Shown piece after piece: positions 43,814-52,253 of a stretch of DNA of 64,000 nucleotides (position 1 is its first letter; the number at the start of each line of letters is the position of its first letter). The notes beneath the pieces are model-generated. The model did no database searches. It worked only from the letters and a program-made list of their open reading frames with translations, and had not been told where the DNA came from. This DNA is from an uncultured Eubacteriales bacterium (lineage in GTDB: Bacteria; Bacillota; Clostridia; Oscillospirales; Oscillospiraceae): positions 1 to 64,000 of the forward strand of contig ONIN01000009.1 of NCBI GenBank assembly GCA_900317905.1. Reading direction: 5' to 3'. A program made the translations under genes and the position numbers.

Positions 43814-45886
43814 TTACAGACTTACGACGGTATCATAAGCGCTGTGGACCGCGTTGGCGATGGTGCCGCTCTTGACCGCGTCACCCACCAGATAGACGGG
43901 CACTTTGCCCACCAGCTCAGACTTGAGCTGCTGATCCGGGCGGACACCCATGCTGAGCACCACATCTTCGGCCGGCAGGAACTCCTGATTGCCGCTCTTG
44001 ACGTCTTCCACGACCACGCCGTCGGGCTTGATCTCCACCAGCTTCGTGCCGGGCATGAACTTCACACCGTGGGGCTTCAGGCGCTCCATTTCGTCGTCCA
44101 CCAGCTGGAACCAGGTGCCGGGGGCGATCTCCGGTGCCATCTCGATGACGGTGACCTGGCAGCCCTGCTGGCAAAGGAACTCGGAAACTTCCAGACCGGT
44201 CATGCCGCTGCCGATGACGACGGCGTTGCCGCCCTTGCTCTTCTTCTGCCCAAGAATGATCTCAGGAGCGGTGCAGACGTTCTCATTGGTGACGCCGGGA
44301 AGCTTGCCGGGAACCAGCGCGTGGCCGCCGGTGGCGCAGATCACCAGATCGGGCTTCATCTCCAGAATGCTCTCAGCGGTGGCCTCCTTACCGAGGCAGA
44401 TGGTGACGCCCATGGCTTCCGCCCGATGCATGTAATCCTCGATGCACCAGTAGAGCTTATCCTTCAAAATGCAGGTGGAGGCGGTGATGACCTGGCCGCC
44501 GGGCTTGAGATCCTTCTCCAAAAGGGTCACGTCGCAGCCACGGCGCTTGAGGGTCATGGCTGCCATGAAGCCCGCGGGGCCGCCGCCCACAACCACGGCG
44601 CGCTTGCCTTCCATGTCTCTGGGCAGGGCGTGATCCTGGGCCTCGATGCCCACAGCGGGGTTCAGGGCGCATTCGCCGGATTTGCCCACCTTGGCGTTGG
44701 TCATGAAGGAAGAGATGCAGTGCAGGCAGCCGATGCAGCGCTGCAGCTCGGGACGTCTCCCCTCTTCCAGCTTCTTGACCCAGTAGGGGTCGCAGATGAA
44801 GCTGCGGGCGGAGCCGATGAAGTCCTGGGTGCCGTTCTGGAGCTGCTCTTCGGCCTGCTCCGGGCTGCGCATGAAGTTGGCGGCACATACCGGAATGTTC
44901 ACCACAGATTTGATCTCTTTTGCGAGATACGCGCGCCAGCCGGGCTCGTAGCTGGTGGGCTCCAGCCACCGGTTGTACACATCGTAGCAGGCGCTGGTGA
45001 CGTTGATGGCGTCCACGCCCAGCTTCTCCAGCTCCATGGCGATCCGCTTGCCGGTGTCCAGATGATAGCCCTTCTCCGGCATGCCGATCTTGTCATACAT
45101 CTCGTCGGCGGTGAGACGCACCATCAGCGGGTAGTCTCTGCCGCAGCGCTCCCGGATGCCCTGAATGATCTCCGAGACGAAGCGCATGCGGTTTTCGAAG
45201 CTGCCGCCGTACTCATCGGTGCGGTGGTTGGTGTTGGGACTCAGGAACTGCTGGATCATGTAGCCGTGGCCGCCGTGGAGCTCCACCAGATCGACGCCAG
45301 CCTTCTGGCAGCGAACTGCCGCCTCAATGAAGTCGTTGATGAGCTTTTTGACTTCCTTGTTGCTCATGGCGTGCATGCGCATGGCACCGTGGTTGGCCAG
45401 CTCCACCTTAGACGGAGCCTGCACCGACCAGATGAGCTTTTTCTCCTCCATCCCCAGCAGCAGCGGCGTGCATTTGAAGATGCCGTCCAGCACCTTCGGG
45501 AACCGCTTGACGATCGGGATCACCAGCGGCAGGCTGTTGGTGGAGCTGGAATAGCCCTGACGGCCGGGGTGATGCAGCTGGATGCCCAGCTTCGCGCCGT
45601 GGCGGTGGATGCGCTTCACGAACTCCCGCATGGGCTCGATCTGATAATCCTGGCTCATGGCCAGCTGGGTATAGGTGGAGGCGGCGCCCATGTCATTGAC
45701 GCGGGTGACGCCCGGAATGATGAGGCCGACGCCGCCCTTGGCGCGCTCCTCATAGTAATCCATGAGCTTTTCCGTGGGGCAGCCGTTGGGCTGGCCGAGG
45801 CTCATCTCGGCGGCGGTCATCACCGTGCGGTTTTTGATCGTCAGGGTGCCGATGTTCATCGGGCTTAAGAGCATATCATAGGCCAT
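43814..45886 (-). CDS. Old yellow enzyme-type NADH:flavin oxidoreductase (2,4-dienoyl-CoA reductase / BaiCD-like)
   Basis: 690 aa. Residues 1-~350 form the FMN TIM barrel (MNIGTLTIKNRTVMTAAEM, IQLHHPGRQG, then DLVELHGGHGYMIQQFLSP). A [4Fe-4S] motif follows (CIGCLHC then a distal CALNP). The FAD domain (VVVGGGPAGFMAAMTL) and NADH-binding half (AVVIGSGMTGLEV) complete the FadH/BaiCD architecture. Such enzymes reduce activated C=C bonds of enoyl-CoA, enoate or steroid-enone substrates in anaerobes. It is third in a unit with an SDR and a 378-aa uncharacterised protein, so the operon may handle a cyclic or lipophilic ketone/enone. The substrate cannot be determined here. Confidence 0.9.
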   Translation of the reverse strand: MAYDMLLSPMNIGTLTIKNRTVMTAAEMSLGQPNGCPTEKLMDYYEERAKGGVGLIIPGVTRVNDMGAASTYTQLAMSQDYQIEPMREFVKRIHRHGAKLGIQLHHPGRQGYSSSTNSLPLVIPIVKRFPKVLDGIFKCTPLLLGMEEKKLIWSVQAPSKVELANHGAMRMHAMSNKEVKKLINDFIEAAVRCQKAGVDLVELHGGHGYMIQQFLSPNTNHRTDEYGGSFENRMRFVSEIIQGIRERCGRDYPLMVRLTADEMYDKIGMPEKGYHLDTGKRIAMELEKLGVDAINVTSACYDVYNRWLEPTSYEPGWRAYLAKEIKSVVNIPVCAANFMRSPEQAEEQLQNGTQDFIGSARSFICDPYWVKKLEEGRRPELQRCIGCLHCISSFMTNAKVGKSGECALNPAVGIEAQDHALPRDMEGKRAVVVGGGPAGFMAAMTLKRRGCDVTLLEKDLKPGGQVITASTCILKDKLYWCIEDYMHRAEAMGVTICLGKEATAESILEMKPDLVICATGGHALVPGKLPGVTNENVCTAPEIILGQKKSKGGNAVVIGSGMTGLEVSEFLCQQGCQVTVIEMAPEIAPGTWFQLVDDEMERLKPHGVKFMPGTKLVEIKPDGVVVEDVKSGNQEFLPAEDVVLSMGVRPDQQLKSELVGKVPVYLVGDAVKSGTIANAVHSAYDTVVSL

Positions 45887-45889
45887 GGC

Positions 45890-46681
45890 TTACTTTCCTT
45901 CCTTTGCAAGGCGCTTTTCCAGACGCAGCAGCTTATCGTACTCCAGCTTCCAGTAGATCGTGCGGACGAAGGGGAAGATGCCCATGAGCACCTTGCTCAC
46001 CGCAAACAGGAAGCAGGGAGAGACGTAATTCTTGCCCCTTTCGATGCCGGCTACCATTTTTCTTGCGACCACGTCCGGCTTCTGCACCGGGAAGGGCTTT
46101 TCGAACTTCACGCCGTCGGCCGCCACCACGAAGAAGTTGGTGTCGGTGGCCACGGGATAGAGGCAGGTCATCTTCAGGTTGTCCGGTTTTTCCGTGCGGA
46201 CTGCCTGCTGGAAGCCCTGGGTGGCGAACTTGCTGGCGCTGTAGACCGCATAGCCCGGCATGGCCATCTGGCCGATGGCGCTGACCGTGATGGCAAGATG
46301 TCCGTCACGGCCGTTCAGGTGCCGCAGATAGCGGGAGTATGTATACATCGGCGCGAAGGTATTGGTGCGGAACATTTTCTCCACGCGCTCCCAGTCGGTG
46401 TAATCGTAGCGCTCGTAGTACGGGAAGCCGGCGTTGGCGTAGAAAATGTCGATCTTATCGAACATGCTCTCCGCCTGGGCGAACAGCTTTTCGATGCCTT
46501 CCGGGCTGCTGATGTCGCAGTCAAAGGGCGTCACGTTGGGGGCAAAGCCGGTGAGCTTTTCCACCGCGTGACGGCTGACCGCCAGGATGCGGTTATCCTG
46601 CCCCTCGGCCAGGAGCTTCAATACCTCAAGACCGATGCCGCTGCTGGCGCCGGTCAGAACGATGGTTTTTCCGTTGATCAT
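45890..46681 (-). CDS. Short-chain dehydrogenase/reductase
   Basis: 263 aa. TGASSGIGLEVLKLL is the NAD(P) motif, YANAG replaces the usual NNAG, and the catalytic tetrad shows Ser in TVSAIGQM, then YSASKFA with Tyr and Lys. A hydrophobic, membrane-associated C-terminus (SPCFLFAVSKVLMGIFPFVRTIYWK) recalls SDRs acting on lipophilic alcohols or ketones such as hydroxysteroids or ketosphinganine. It is separated from the OYE gene by only 3 nt and from the upstream gene by 16 nt. Confidence 0.9.
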   Translation of the reverse strand: MINGKTIVLTGASSGIGLEVLKLLAEGQDNRILAVSRHAVEKLTGFAPNVTPFDCDISSPEGIEKLFAQAESMFDKIDIFYANAGFPYYERYDYTDWERVEKMFRTNTFAPMYTYSRYLRHLNGRDGHLAITVSAIGQMAMPGYAVYSASKFATQGFQQAVRTEKPDNLKMTCLYPVATDTNFFVVAADGVKFEKPFPVQKPDVVARKMVAGIERGKNYVSPCFLFAVSKVLMGIFPFVRTIYWKLEYDKLLRLEKRLAKEGK

Positions 46682-46697
46682 GGACCTGTTTCCTCCC

Positions 46698-47834
46698 TTA
46701 TCTGTCGTATTCGCCGAACTCGCAGCCGATGTTCTTTGCCTCGACCTCGTCGATCAGCACAAACTTCGGTCCGATGCGGCGATAGAGCTTGATGGTACCC
46801 ACGCCGTTGCCGCCGTTCCAGAGGCGGTTGTGGCGCTTGGTGCCGTTGGGCGCCTCGTAGTTGATGTTCAGCATGTCGGCCTTTTTGCAGACGATCTGGC
46901 TGTCCATCTTGGCGGTGAAGGTGGTCTGCACCACGTGCCAGTGGATCTCATCCTCGGTCTCCCAGCAGTCGAACTTCGTCTGGCTGCCGGTCCAGAACTT
47001 GGAGAAATTGAACTCGTAGTTTTTGCCTTCATAGAAGAACTGACCCAGCAGCTTCCGCTCCAAGGCGTAGAAGAAGATCTTCGGGCGGCCGCCGCCGATC
47101 TCAAAAGCGCTGTTTTTCAGCTGCTTGCCGGTCTTTTTGCTGACCAGATTGTTGCTGGAAAGCCAGACCCAGGGGCTGGTGAAATCGCCGCCCCAGTTTT
47201 TGTCAGCGTAGCCGTAGCAGGTCTCCGGCGTGACGATGTATTTGCGGCCGTTGAACTCCACTTCACCGGAGAAGTAGGTCTTCATGCCCTCGGCGTGCCA
47301 GAACATCTCGAAGGAGTTGATATCGCGGAACAGCTTGCTGGCGCCGTAGCCCACGTGGAAGGAGATGTCCTTGTTGATCTTCAGATCCCACTTCACGCTG
47401 CCTGCATCGCACATCCACTCCGGATGGGCCTTGGCCTCCGCCTCGGTGATGGTGATGCTGCCGCGGGTCTCCGTCTCGGAGCAGAAGCAGTCGTCAGCGT
47501 CGATGGAATAGGGCGTCACGGGAGAGATGCGCACATCCTTCCAGGCGAAGAACCGGTGCATCTGGGCCTTTTCCTTGCCCCAGGTGCCCACGTTGACCAT
47601 CAGGTAGGACGGGCGCTCGCCCCGCTTCTGGGCATCGGGACGGTTCCAGACGATGACCGGCTCATCCTTGGCGTGGGCCGGGTTGCAGGTGAAAAATTCC
47701 ACATAAAACGGCTTTTCCTCACCGGTCTCGGCGTCCCGGGCGGTGAAATTGTGCCACCACCAGTCATAGCCTCGTTTCGCAAGCGGTCCTTTGAGCATCC
47801 ACGCATTGCGGGTAATATCGCTGATATTTGCCAT
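46698..47834 (-). CDS. Uncharacterised protein, possibly tocopherol cyclase / lipocalin-like
   Basis: 378 aa from the ATG at 47834 with GGAGGAAAA upstream. No signal peptide or membrane segment. The protein is rich in aromatic residues and beta-prone segments (RGYDWWWHNF, KPFYVEFFTCNP, KNWGGDFTSPWVWLSSNN) and ends LIDEVEAKNIGCEFGEYD. The pattern is reminiscent of tocopherol cyclase or CrtC-like double-lipocalin proteins that hold hydrophobic ligands. This is a weak, shape-level resemblance. It leads the operon with the SDR and OYE reductase, which makes a lipophilic substrate-binding or hydratase/cyclase role reasonable but unproven. Confidence 0.6.
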   Translation of the reverse strand: MANISDITRNAWMLKGPLAKRGYDWWWHNFTARDAETGEEKPFYVEFFTCNPAHAKDEPVIVWNRPDAQKRGERPSYLMVNVGTWGKEKAQMHRFFAWKDVRISPVTPYSIDADDCFCSETETRGSITITEAEAKAHPEWMCDAGSVKWDLKINKDISFHVGYGASKLFRDINSFEMFWHAEGMKTYFSGEVEFNGRKYIVTPETCYGYADKNWGGDFTSPWVWLSSNNLVSKKTGKQLKNSAFEIGGGRPKIFFYALERKLLGQFFYEGKNYEFNFSKFWTGSQTKFDCWETEDEIHWHVVQTTFTAKMDSQIVCKKADMLNINYEAPNGTKRHNRLWNGGNGVGTIKLYRRIGPKFVLIDEVEAKNIGCEFGEYDR

Positions 47835-47929
47835 TAGATTTTCCTCCTTTTTTCTTTTTATTTTCCATTTATATTCTCTCTTGCTTTCTTTATTGTAACA
47901 AATTTCTCTTCGGTTTGCATTCCAGAATT

Positions 47930-47970
47930 TCTGAGCCGTTTTTGTGCATAATGTACAAAAACGGCTCAGA
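47930..47970. repeat. Perfect 16-bp inverted repeat upstream of the OYE operon
   Basis: Arms TCTGAGCCGTTTTTGT (47930-47945) and its exact complement (47955-47970) flank a 9-nt A+T-rich centre. It lies between the end of the yolD-like gene and the OYE operon start. Neither strand has a T-run after it, so an operator or mRNA-end hairpin is as likely as a terminator. Confidence 0.7.
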
Positions 47971-48003
47971 ACGTTGTGTAAATATCTGTAAATTAAAATC
48001 TGT

Positions 48004-48432
48004 TCAGTACAGCTCCAGCGGTGCAAAACAGCCTCCCTGGAGGGAAATGATCTCATCCAAAGGGATCACCTCGCCGCACTGGAGCTCCAGGGTTCTGGCC
48101 TGGAGGCGAAGGTGCTTTGCGTGGCCGGTGACGGTTCGATAGGCGCCGCCGGACTTGCGGGTGTCCGGGATGAAATAGGTCACGGTGATCTCCGGCAGCT
48201 CGATGATGTGATCCCGCAGCAGCTGAAGTCTTTGATCCAGCGCCTCTCTTGCGCTCTCGTCCAGCTCGATCCGACTGTCCGTATAGCGCGCCGCCTCCAG
48301 CACCGCGGCGTCGTAACCCGTCAGCGCCGCGAAGGGGGCGAACTGGGCCGCCCGGTTCTCCATGGCCATGGCCCGATGTCCCGGTGCGATGACCCGGGGC
48401 AGGTCGATGATGTCGTCATAGCAGGTACTCAT
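48004..48432 (-). CDS. YolD-like family protein
   Basis: 142 aa. It matches the YolD-like family, small proteins encoded next to Y-family polymerases in Firmicutes and their phages (ENRAAQFAPFAALTGYD, then LDQRLQLLRDHI, then YRTVTGHAKHL). They are thought to act with the polymerase, analogous to UmuD' with UmuC. It overlaps the stop of the broken polymerase gene by 4 nt, consistent with a former translational pair. Confidence 0.82.
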   Translation of the reverse strand: MSTCYDDIIDLPRVIAPGHRAMAMENRAAQFAPFAALTGYDAAVLEAARYTDSRIELDESAREALDQRLQLLRDHIIELPEITVTYFIPDTRKSGGAYRTVTGHAKHLRLQARTLELQCGEVIPLDEIISLQGGCFAPLELY

Positions 48433-49887
48433 GCCCGGTGTCCTCCGATCTGATTGTTGCGCTCAATGGTGGTGGCGCCCGGCTCGAAATTCTTTCCTTT
48501 TAAGATCGCGTTCTTTCCATAGCGCTCCCGGATGCGCAGGATGGTCTGCTGGCGGCGCTGCTCCCGCTCCAGCAGTTCCTTCTGCCGCTGCTCCGCCGCC
48601 GGGTCGGTGAACAGATCCAACTGCTCACAGGCGGCCGCCTCTTCCCTTTTTGGGACGATGTGATTGGCCACCACGTACATCCGCCGCACCGGCAGCGACC
48701 GATCCACGATCCGGTCGAACAGGCTCAGCATGGCCTCCAGAATCACCGACGCGGAGTTGGTCGCAGTCGGCAGGTTCTGCGAGCTGTGGGCATTTTTCGG
48801 CGCTTTGCGGCCGTAGTAGTCCACCTTCACCGTGCCGGAATAGGACTTGGTCAGGCCGGAGATGTCATAGCCCACGGTCAGCTCCACCTGATCCGTCACA
48901 AGTCCCTTTCGCACCAGATCCAGCGCCAGCAGATCCGTCATCTCCCAGACCACCGTCCGCGCCTCATCAAAGGCATAGGGTCTCGAAAGCACCTGTCCGG
49001 AGCTGAGGGAGTTGGAGCGTGGGCGATAGGCTTTCACATCCTGCATGGTGCAGCTCTCAAAGCCCCAGGCGTGATCGATCAGCAGCTCTGCGTTGATGCC
49101 GAACATCTTATACAGTGCGTCGGCGTGGTCGAGGGAGTACCGGGCCACGTCCCCCATGGTGTAGAGTCCCGCGGCGTTCAGTCTTCTGGCATAGCCGGGC
49201 CCCAGACGCCAGAAATCCGTCAGGGGCTGGTGCTCCCACAGATGCTCCCGGAAGCTGCGCTCGGTGAGCTCCGCCACCCGGACGCCGTCCCTGTCCGCCG
49301 GCTGCCGCTTGGCATAGATGTCCATGGCGATCTTGCAGAGATACAGGTTCGGCCCAATGCCGGCGGTGGCGGTGATGCCCGTGGTTTTCAGCACATCCCA
49401 CACCATGGTCATGGCGAAGTCATGTGCGCTCTGCTTTCTGGCCTCCAGATAGGGCGTAGCGTCGATGAACACCTCATCCACGGAATAGACGAAGATATCC
49501 TCCGGTGCGACGTATTTTAAATAGATCTGGTAGATCCGGGTGCTGACCTCCATATAGTGCCCCATTCTCGGCCAGCGCGTAGCCCGGGTCGGAGCGGAGG
49601 GTGATGGAGTCCGTGGCGCTGCCGGTGAGGACGCCGCCGGGAGCCATTCGCCGCCGCTGGGCGTTCACCTGCTCCACTCGCTCGATCACCTCAAACAGCC
49701 GCGCTCTGCCGGAGATCCCGTGGGCCTTCAGCGCCGGCGTCACCGCCAGACAGATGGTCTTTTCCGTTCGGGAGGCGTCCGCCACCACCAGATGGGTGGT
49801 CAGCGGATCCAGATCCCGATCCACACATTCCACGGAGGCATAGAAGGATTTTAAGTCGATGGCGATATAGGTTCTGTTTGGTTGCAT
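48429..49887 (-). pseudogene. Y-family DNA polymerase (UmuC/DinB type), frameshifted
   Basis: Two frames together make one Y-family polymerase. The 5' part (49887 to about 49572) encodes YIAIDLKSFYASVE with the first catalytic Asp, then the palm up to SDPGYAL. The 3' part, from about 49572 on, carries YSVDEVFIDATPYL with the second catalytic Asp-Glu, the thumb and the little finger. Intact relatives read through this junction with a short DYIVAPPRM-like segment. Here CTGG joins straight to CCGAGAATGGGG, consistent with loss of about 17 nt and a frame change. The first frame then stops within ~35 codons. Unless a recoding event occurs, no active polymerase is made. Confidence 0.82.
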
Positions 49888-49912
49888 GTGCTTCGCCTCC
49901 GTGCCGGCAGGA

Positions 49913-50545
49913 TCAGCGCCTGCGGATCGGGTGCCGGATCACGGTTTTCCAGTTCTCCGGCGGCACCCGGCGGGCGTCTGACAGATAGATTTCATGGTGC
50001 AGGCGACGATCGCCCAGATCGACGCAATAGCCCTGCGCCTCGGCGTACTGCTCCATGTTTGCAACGCTTGCGGGCTCGTCATCAAAGGGCCCTTTGTGCA
50101 GGATCTGGACGCAGAGGCCCTCCTCCACGGTGAGCAGCTCTGCTTTGGAGCAGTCCAGCTTTTTCTTCTTTTGGGCAGTCTCCACCGCCCATTCAAAATC
50201 CGCCTGCTTGATAAAATCCGGCAGCCGGATCACCGAGATCCAGCGGAATTTGTCTTTTCTCCCGTAATCGATGCCGGCGACGCCCTCCTGGTACCAGAAG
50301 CCCTCCAGCGGCGGGACGACATATTCGAAAAAGCCCTCGATCCGATGGTCGGTTTTATAGCTCATTTTCAGGGTGTAGGCCACCGTATAGAGGATCTCGA
50401 TGGCCTTCTGATAGTCTTCCTCCGGCAGGTTCGGGTCGCCTGCACCGCGCACGGCGACATACTGCATCGGCGGCACCTCCACGATGGAGGGCTTGTCCTT
50501 CGGCATGTAGAATTCCTTATATTCCTTTTTGAAGTCAAAGGCCAT
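49913..50545 (-). CDS. GyrI-like small-molecule-binding domain protein
   Basis: 210 aa. It belongs to the GyrI/SbmC-like (Cass2-type) superfamily (PMQYVAVRGAGDPNLPEEDY, then GFFEYVVPPLEGFWYQEG, then CVQILHKGPFDDEPASVANM, then HHEIYLSD). Members bind hydrophobic compounds; some protect gyrase or hydrolyse cyclopropyl compounds. It stands between the S24 repressor and the polymerase remnant, only 17 nt after the repressor stop. It may be part of the same damage-inducible unit. Confidence 0.87.
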   Translation of the reverse strand: MAFDFKKEYKEFYMPKDKPSIVEVPPMQYVAVRGAGDPNLPEEDYQKAIEILYTVAYTLKMSYKTDHRIEGFFEYVVPPLEGFWYQEGVAGIDYGRKDKFRWISVIRLPDFIKQADFEWAVETAQKKKKLDCSKAELLTVEEGLCVQILHKGPFDDEPASVANMEQYAEAQGYCVDLGDRRLHHEIYLSDARRVPPENWKTVIRHPIRRR

Positions 50546-50562
50546 TTTTGCTCTCCCCTGTC

Positions 50563-51339
50563 TCAGTTCAGCACTCTGCCCGCAATGGTGAAGGCCGTGT
50601 CCGGTCGCACCGGTCTCGGCGGGTAGCGGTCGTTGTAGGAGATCAGCACCGGCTGCATGTGCAGTACGCCGCTGCTGTCGATATACCGCTCACGCTCGCT
50701 CTCCGGCGGCAGCTGCTCGCCGTAGACCTTCAGGTAGCCGTCCCCGTCATAGAGGAACACGCCTACCTCCCCCAGCCGCAGCCGGCTGCACCGCTGCACC
50801 CAGACGATCTGGCCGTCCTGATAGACCGGCTCCATACTGTCGCCCTGGACCCGGAGACCGAACTCTGCCCCCGCCGGGATGGTGCCCACCGGAAACGGGA
50901 TCCGCTCGAAGCTGTCCGCCTCCAGAAAGGCGCCGGTGCCCGCGGAGACCGGGATCCGGCTCACCGGCATTTCGATCATGCGGATCTCCGTGAGATTCGG
51001 TCTCGGCCGGTAGCGTCCCGAGGCCACCAGATCCGTCCGGTAGTCCCGGAGCTTCCGAAGGCCCAGAGCATTCAAGTCCCCTTCCGGGGCGGAGTCCGAG
51101 AAATGCCGCAGGCCGTCCTCCAGCTCCAGAACGTGGCACAGCGCCAGCAGCTGATAGGCGTTGGGCACCGCGCTTCCCATCTCCCACTTGCTGATGGCCG
51201 CCGCCGTGACCCGGACGCCGGAGGCCGCGAGCCTCTCCGAAAGTCTGCGAAGACTCAGTCCCCGCTCCCTTCTGGCCTCGGCGATCCGGCTGCCGACGGT
51301 GTTCTCCTCCCGCTCCCGGTCTGCGTGATACATGGTCAT
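50563..51339 (-). CDS. XRE-family transcriptional repressor with S24 (LexA-like) peptidase domain
   Basis: 258 aa from the ATG at 51339, with GGAGGGG 6 nt upstream. The XRE helix-turn-helix spans about residues 17-72 (GSRIAEARRERGLSLRRLSERL, interrupted by VTAAAISKWEMGS). The C-terminal S24 domain has the Ser in GDSMEP and the Lys in GYLKVYG, the dyad for autocleavage. This is the architecture of CI/LexA-like repressors that self-cleave on RecA filaments. It heads the cassette that contains the Y-polymerase remnant. A dyad in its promoter suggests autoregulation. Confidence 0.9.
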   Translation of the reverse strand: MTMYHADREREENTVGSRIAEARRERGLSLRRLSERLAASGVRVTAAAISKWEMGSAVPNAYQLLALCHVLELEDGLRHFSDSAPEGDLNALGLRKLRDYRTDLVASGRYRPRPNLTEIRMIEMPVSRIPVSAGTGAFLEADSFERIPFPVGTIPAGAEFGLRVQGDSMEPVYQDGQIVWVQRCSRLRLGEVGVFLYDGDGYLKVYGEQLPPESERERYIDSSGVLHMQPVLISYNDRYPPRPVRPDTAFTIAGRVLN

Positions 51340-51373
51340 AGTCTTCCCCTCCCAGGGATGATTTTCTACTATG

Positions 51374-51402
51374 ATTATATCGTTTTGTTTCCACATTGTC
51401 AA
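51374..51402 (-). promoter_or_regulatory. Consensus sigma-A promoter of the S24 repressor cassette
   Basis: Minus strand TTGACA (51397-51402), 17 bp, TATAAT (51374-51379), a perfect consensus pair. The -35 is part of an inverted repeat with 51437-51445. Confidence 0.85.
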
Positions 51403-51445
51403 CTATTATTTGATATTTTAAAATATTATATCTTATTAGTTGACA
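51397..51445. promoter_or_regulatory. Candidate operator, 9-bp dyad TGTCAACTA/TAGTTGACA
   Basis: Perfect half-sites at 51397-51405 and 51437-51445 flank an A+T-rich centre that itself contains the palindrome ATATTTTAAAATAT (51413-51426). The inner half overlaps the -35 of the repressor's own promoter. Confidence 0.55.
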
Positions 51446-51455
51446 TTTGGCGCAC

Positions 51456-51482
51456 AAAAAAAGCTGCTCCCGGAGGAGCAGC
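51456..51482 (-). terminator. Intrinsic terminator after the 208-aa envelope protein gene
   Basis: Minus strand stem GCTGCTCC/GGGAGCAGC followed by seven T. Confidence 0.87.
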
Positions 51483-51495
51483 CTTTCAGAATCGA

Positions 51496-52122
51496 TTATT
51501 TCTTGGAAGTAAACTTCATGGAGCCGATGATGTCCGCCACGTCAGGGTGGTCGGCCAGGGTGTAGAAGGGCTCGTCGTAGTCCTTGCTGGCCAGGATGTT
51601 CACCAGAATGTAGCTGGACTGGTCGTCGGTCACCGGGATGCAGAGGCAGACGCTGTCGCCGTCCAGATACTTGACGCCCTTGACGCTGCCGTAGCTGACC
51701 TCGCCGAAGCCCTGGTAGCGCTCCTGGACGGATTTGGCGAGACCATTAAAGTCCTCGCCGCCGTAGTAGCCGGCGTACTCCAGCTGCATGCTGAAGTCCT
51801 CGCCCCGGATGACGGCAACGTGGGAGTCGCTGCTGTAGGTGAGGAATTCCTCGTCGATAATCTCGAAGAAATAGACGTTGCTGTCATACTGCAGGCTCAT
51901 TTCCACCTCGGCGGCATTCTGGAAGCCGGAGATGAAGGTGTAGCTGCCGGACTTCATCGCCTTCGGAGCCGCGGCCTTCTCCTTCTTCCCGCCGGACTTG
52001 GCAGCGGGCGCCGCTTTCTTTTCTTTCGGAGCTGCCTCAGCCTTCGGCTTCTTCATGGCGAAAAACACCGCCGCGCCGGCCGCAGCGGCACATACCGGAA
52101 CCAGAATAAGTGCTTTTTTCAT
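51496..52122 (-). CDS. Uncharacterised single-pass exported protein
   Basis: 208 aa. It opens with a signal anchor (ALILVPVCAAAAGAAVFFAM), then a Lys/Ala/Pro-rich linker of about 35 residues, then a compact ~140-residue domain (SGSYTFISGFQNAAEVEMSL, ending DIIGSMKFTSKK). No family is recognised. The end of the domain is reminiscent of small lipid- or ligand-binding folds that finish with an IxxSxKF-type helix/strand. AAGGAGG precedes the ATG and a strong terminator follows, so it is a single-gene unit. Confidence 0.75.
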   Translation of the reverse strand: MKKALILVPVCAAAAGAAVFFAMKKPKAEAAPKEKKAAPAAKSGGKKEKAAAPKAMKSGSYTFISGFQNAAEVEMSLQYDSNVYFFEIIDEEFLTYSSDSHVAVIRGEDFSMQLEYAGYYGGEDFNGLAKSVQERYQGFGEVSYGSVKGVKYLDGDSVCLCIPVTDDQSSYILVNILASKDYDEPFYTLADHPDVADIIGSMKFTSKK

Positions 52123-52215
52123 ATCGGTAACCTCCTTGTTTCATACACTAAGGTGAATCTGGGTCGATTATATCGTATTTTTCCTTCGGACACAACACTT
52201 TTGAAAAAACTTTAC

Positions 52216-52247
52216 AAAAACACCCGACACGAAATCGTATCGGGTGT
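52216..52247 (-). terminator. Intrinsic terminator after the PASTA protein gene
   Basis: Minus strand stem ACACCCGA-ACG/CGT-TCGGGTGT followed by five T, starting 6 nt after the stop. Confidence 0.8.
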
Positions 52248-52253
52248 GTAGAA

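Noticed and set aside
43808-45868. A 686-codon + strand frame
   Set aside because: Antisense of the OYE-type reductase with the same His/Asp/Gly-rich bias. No start signals.
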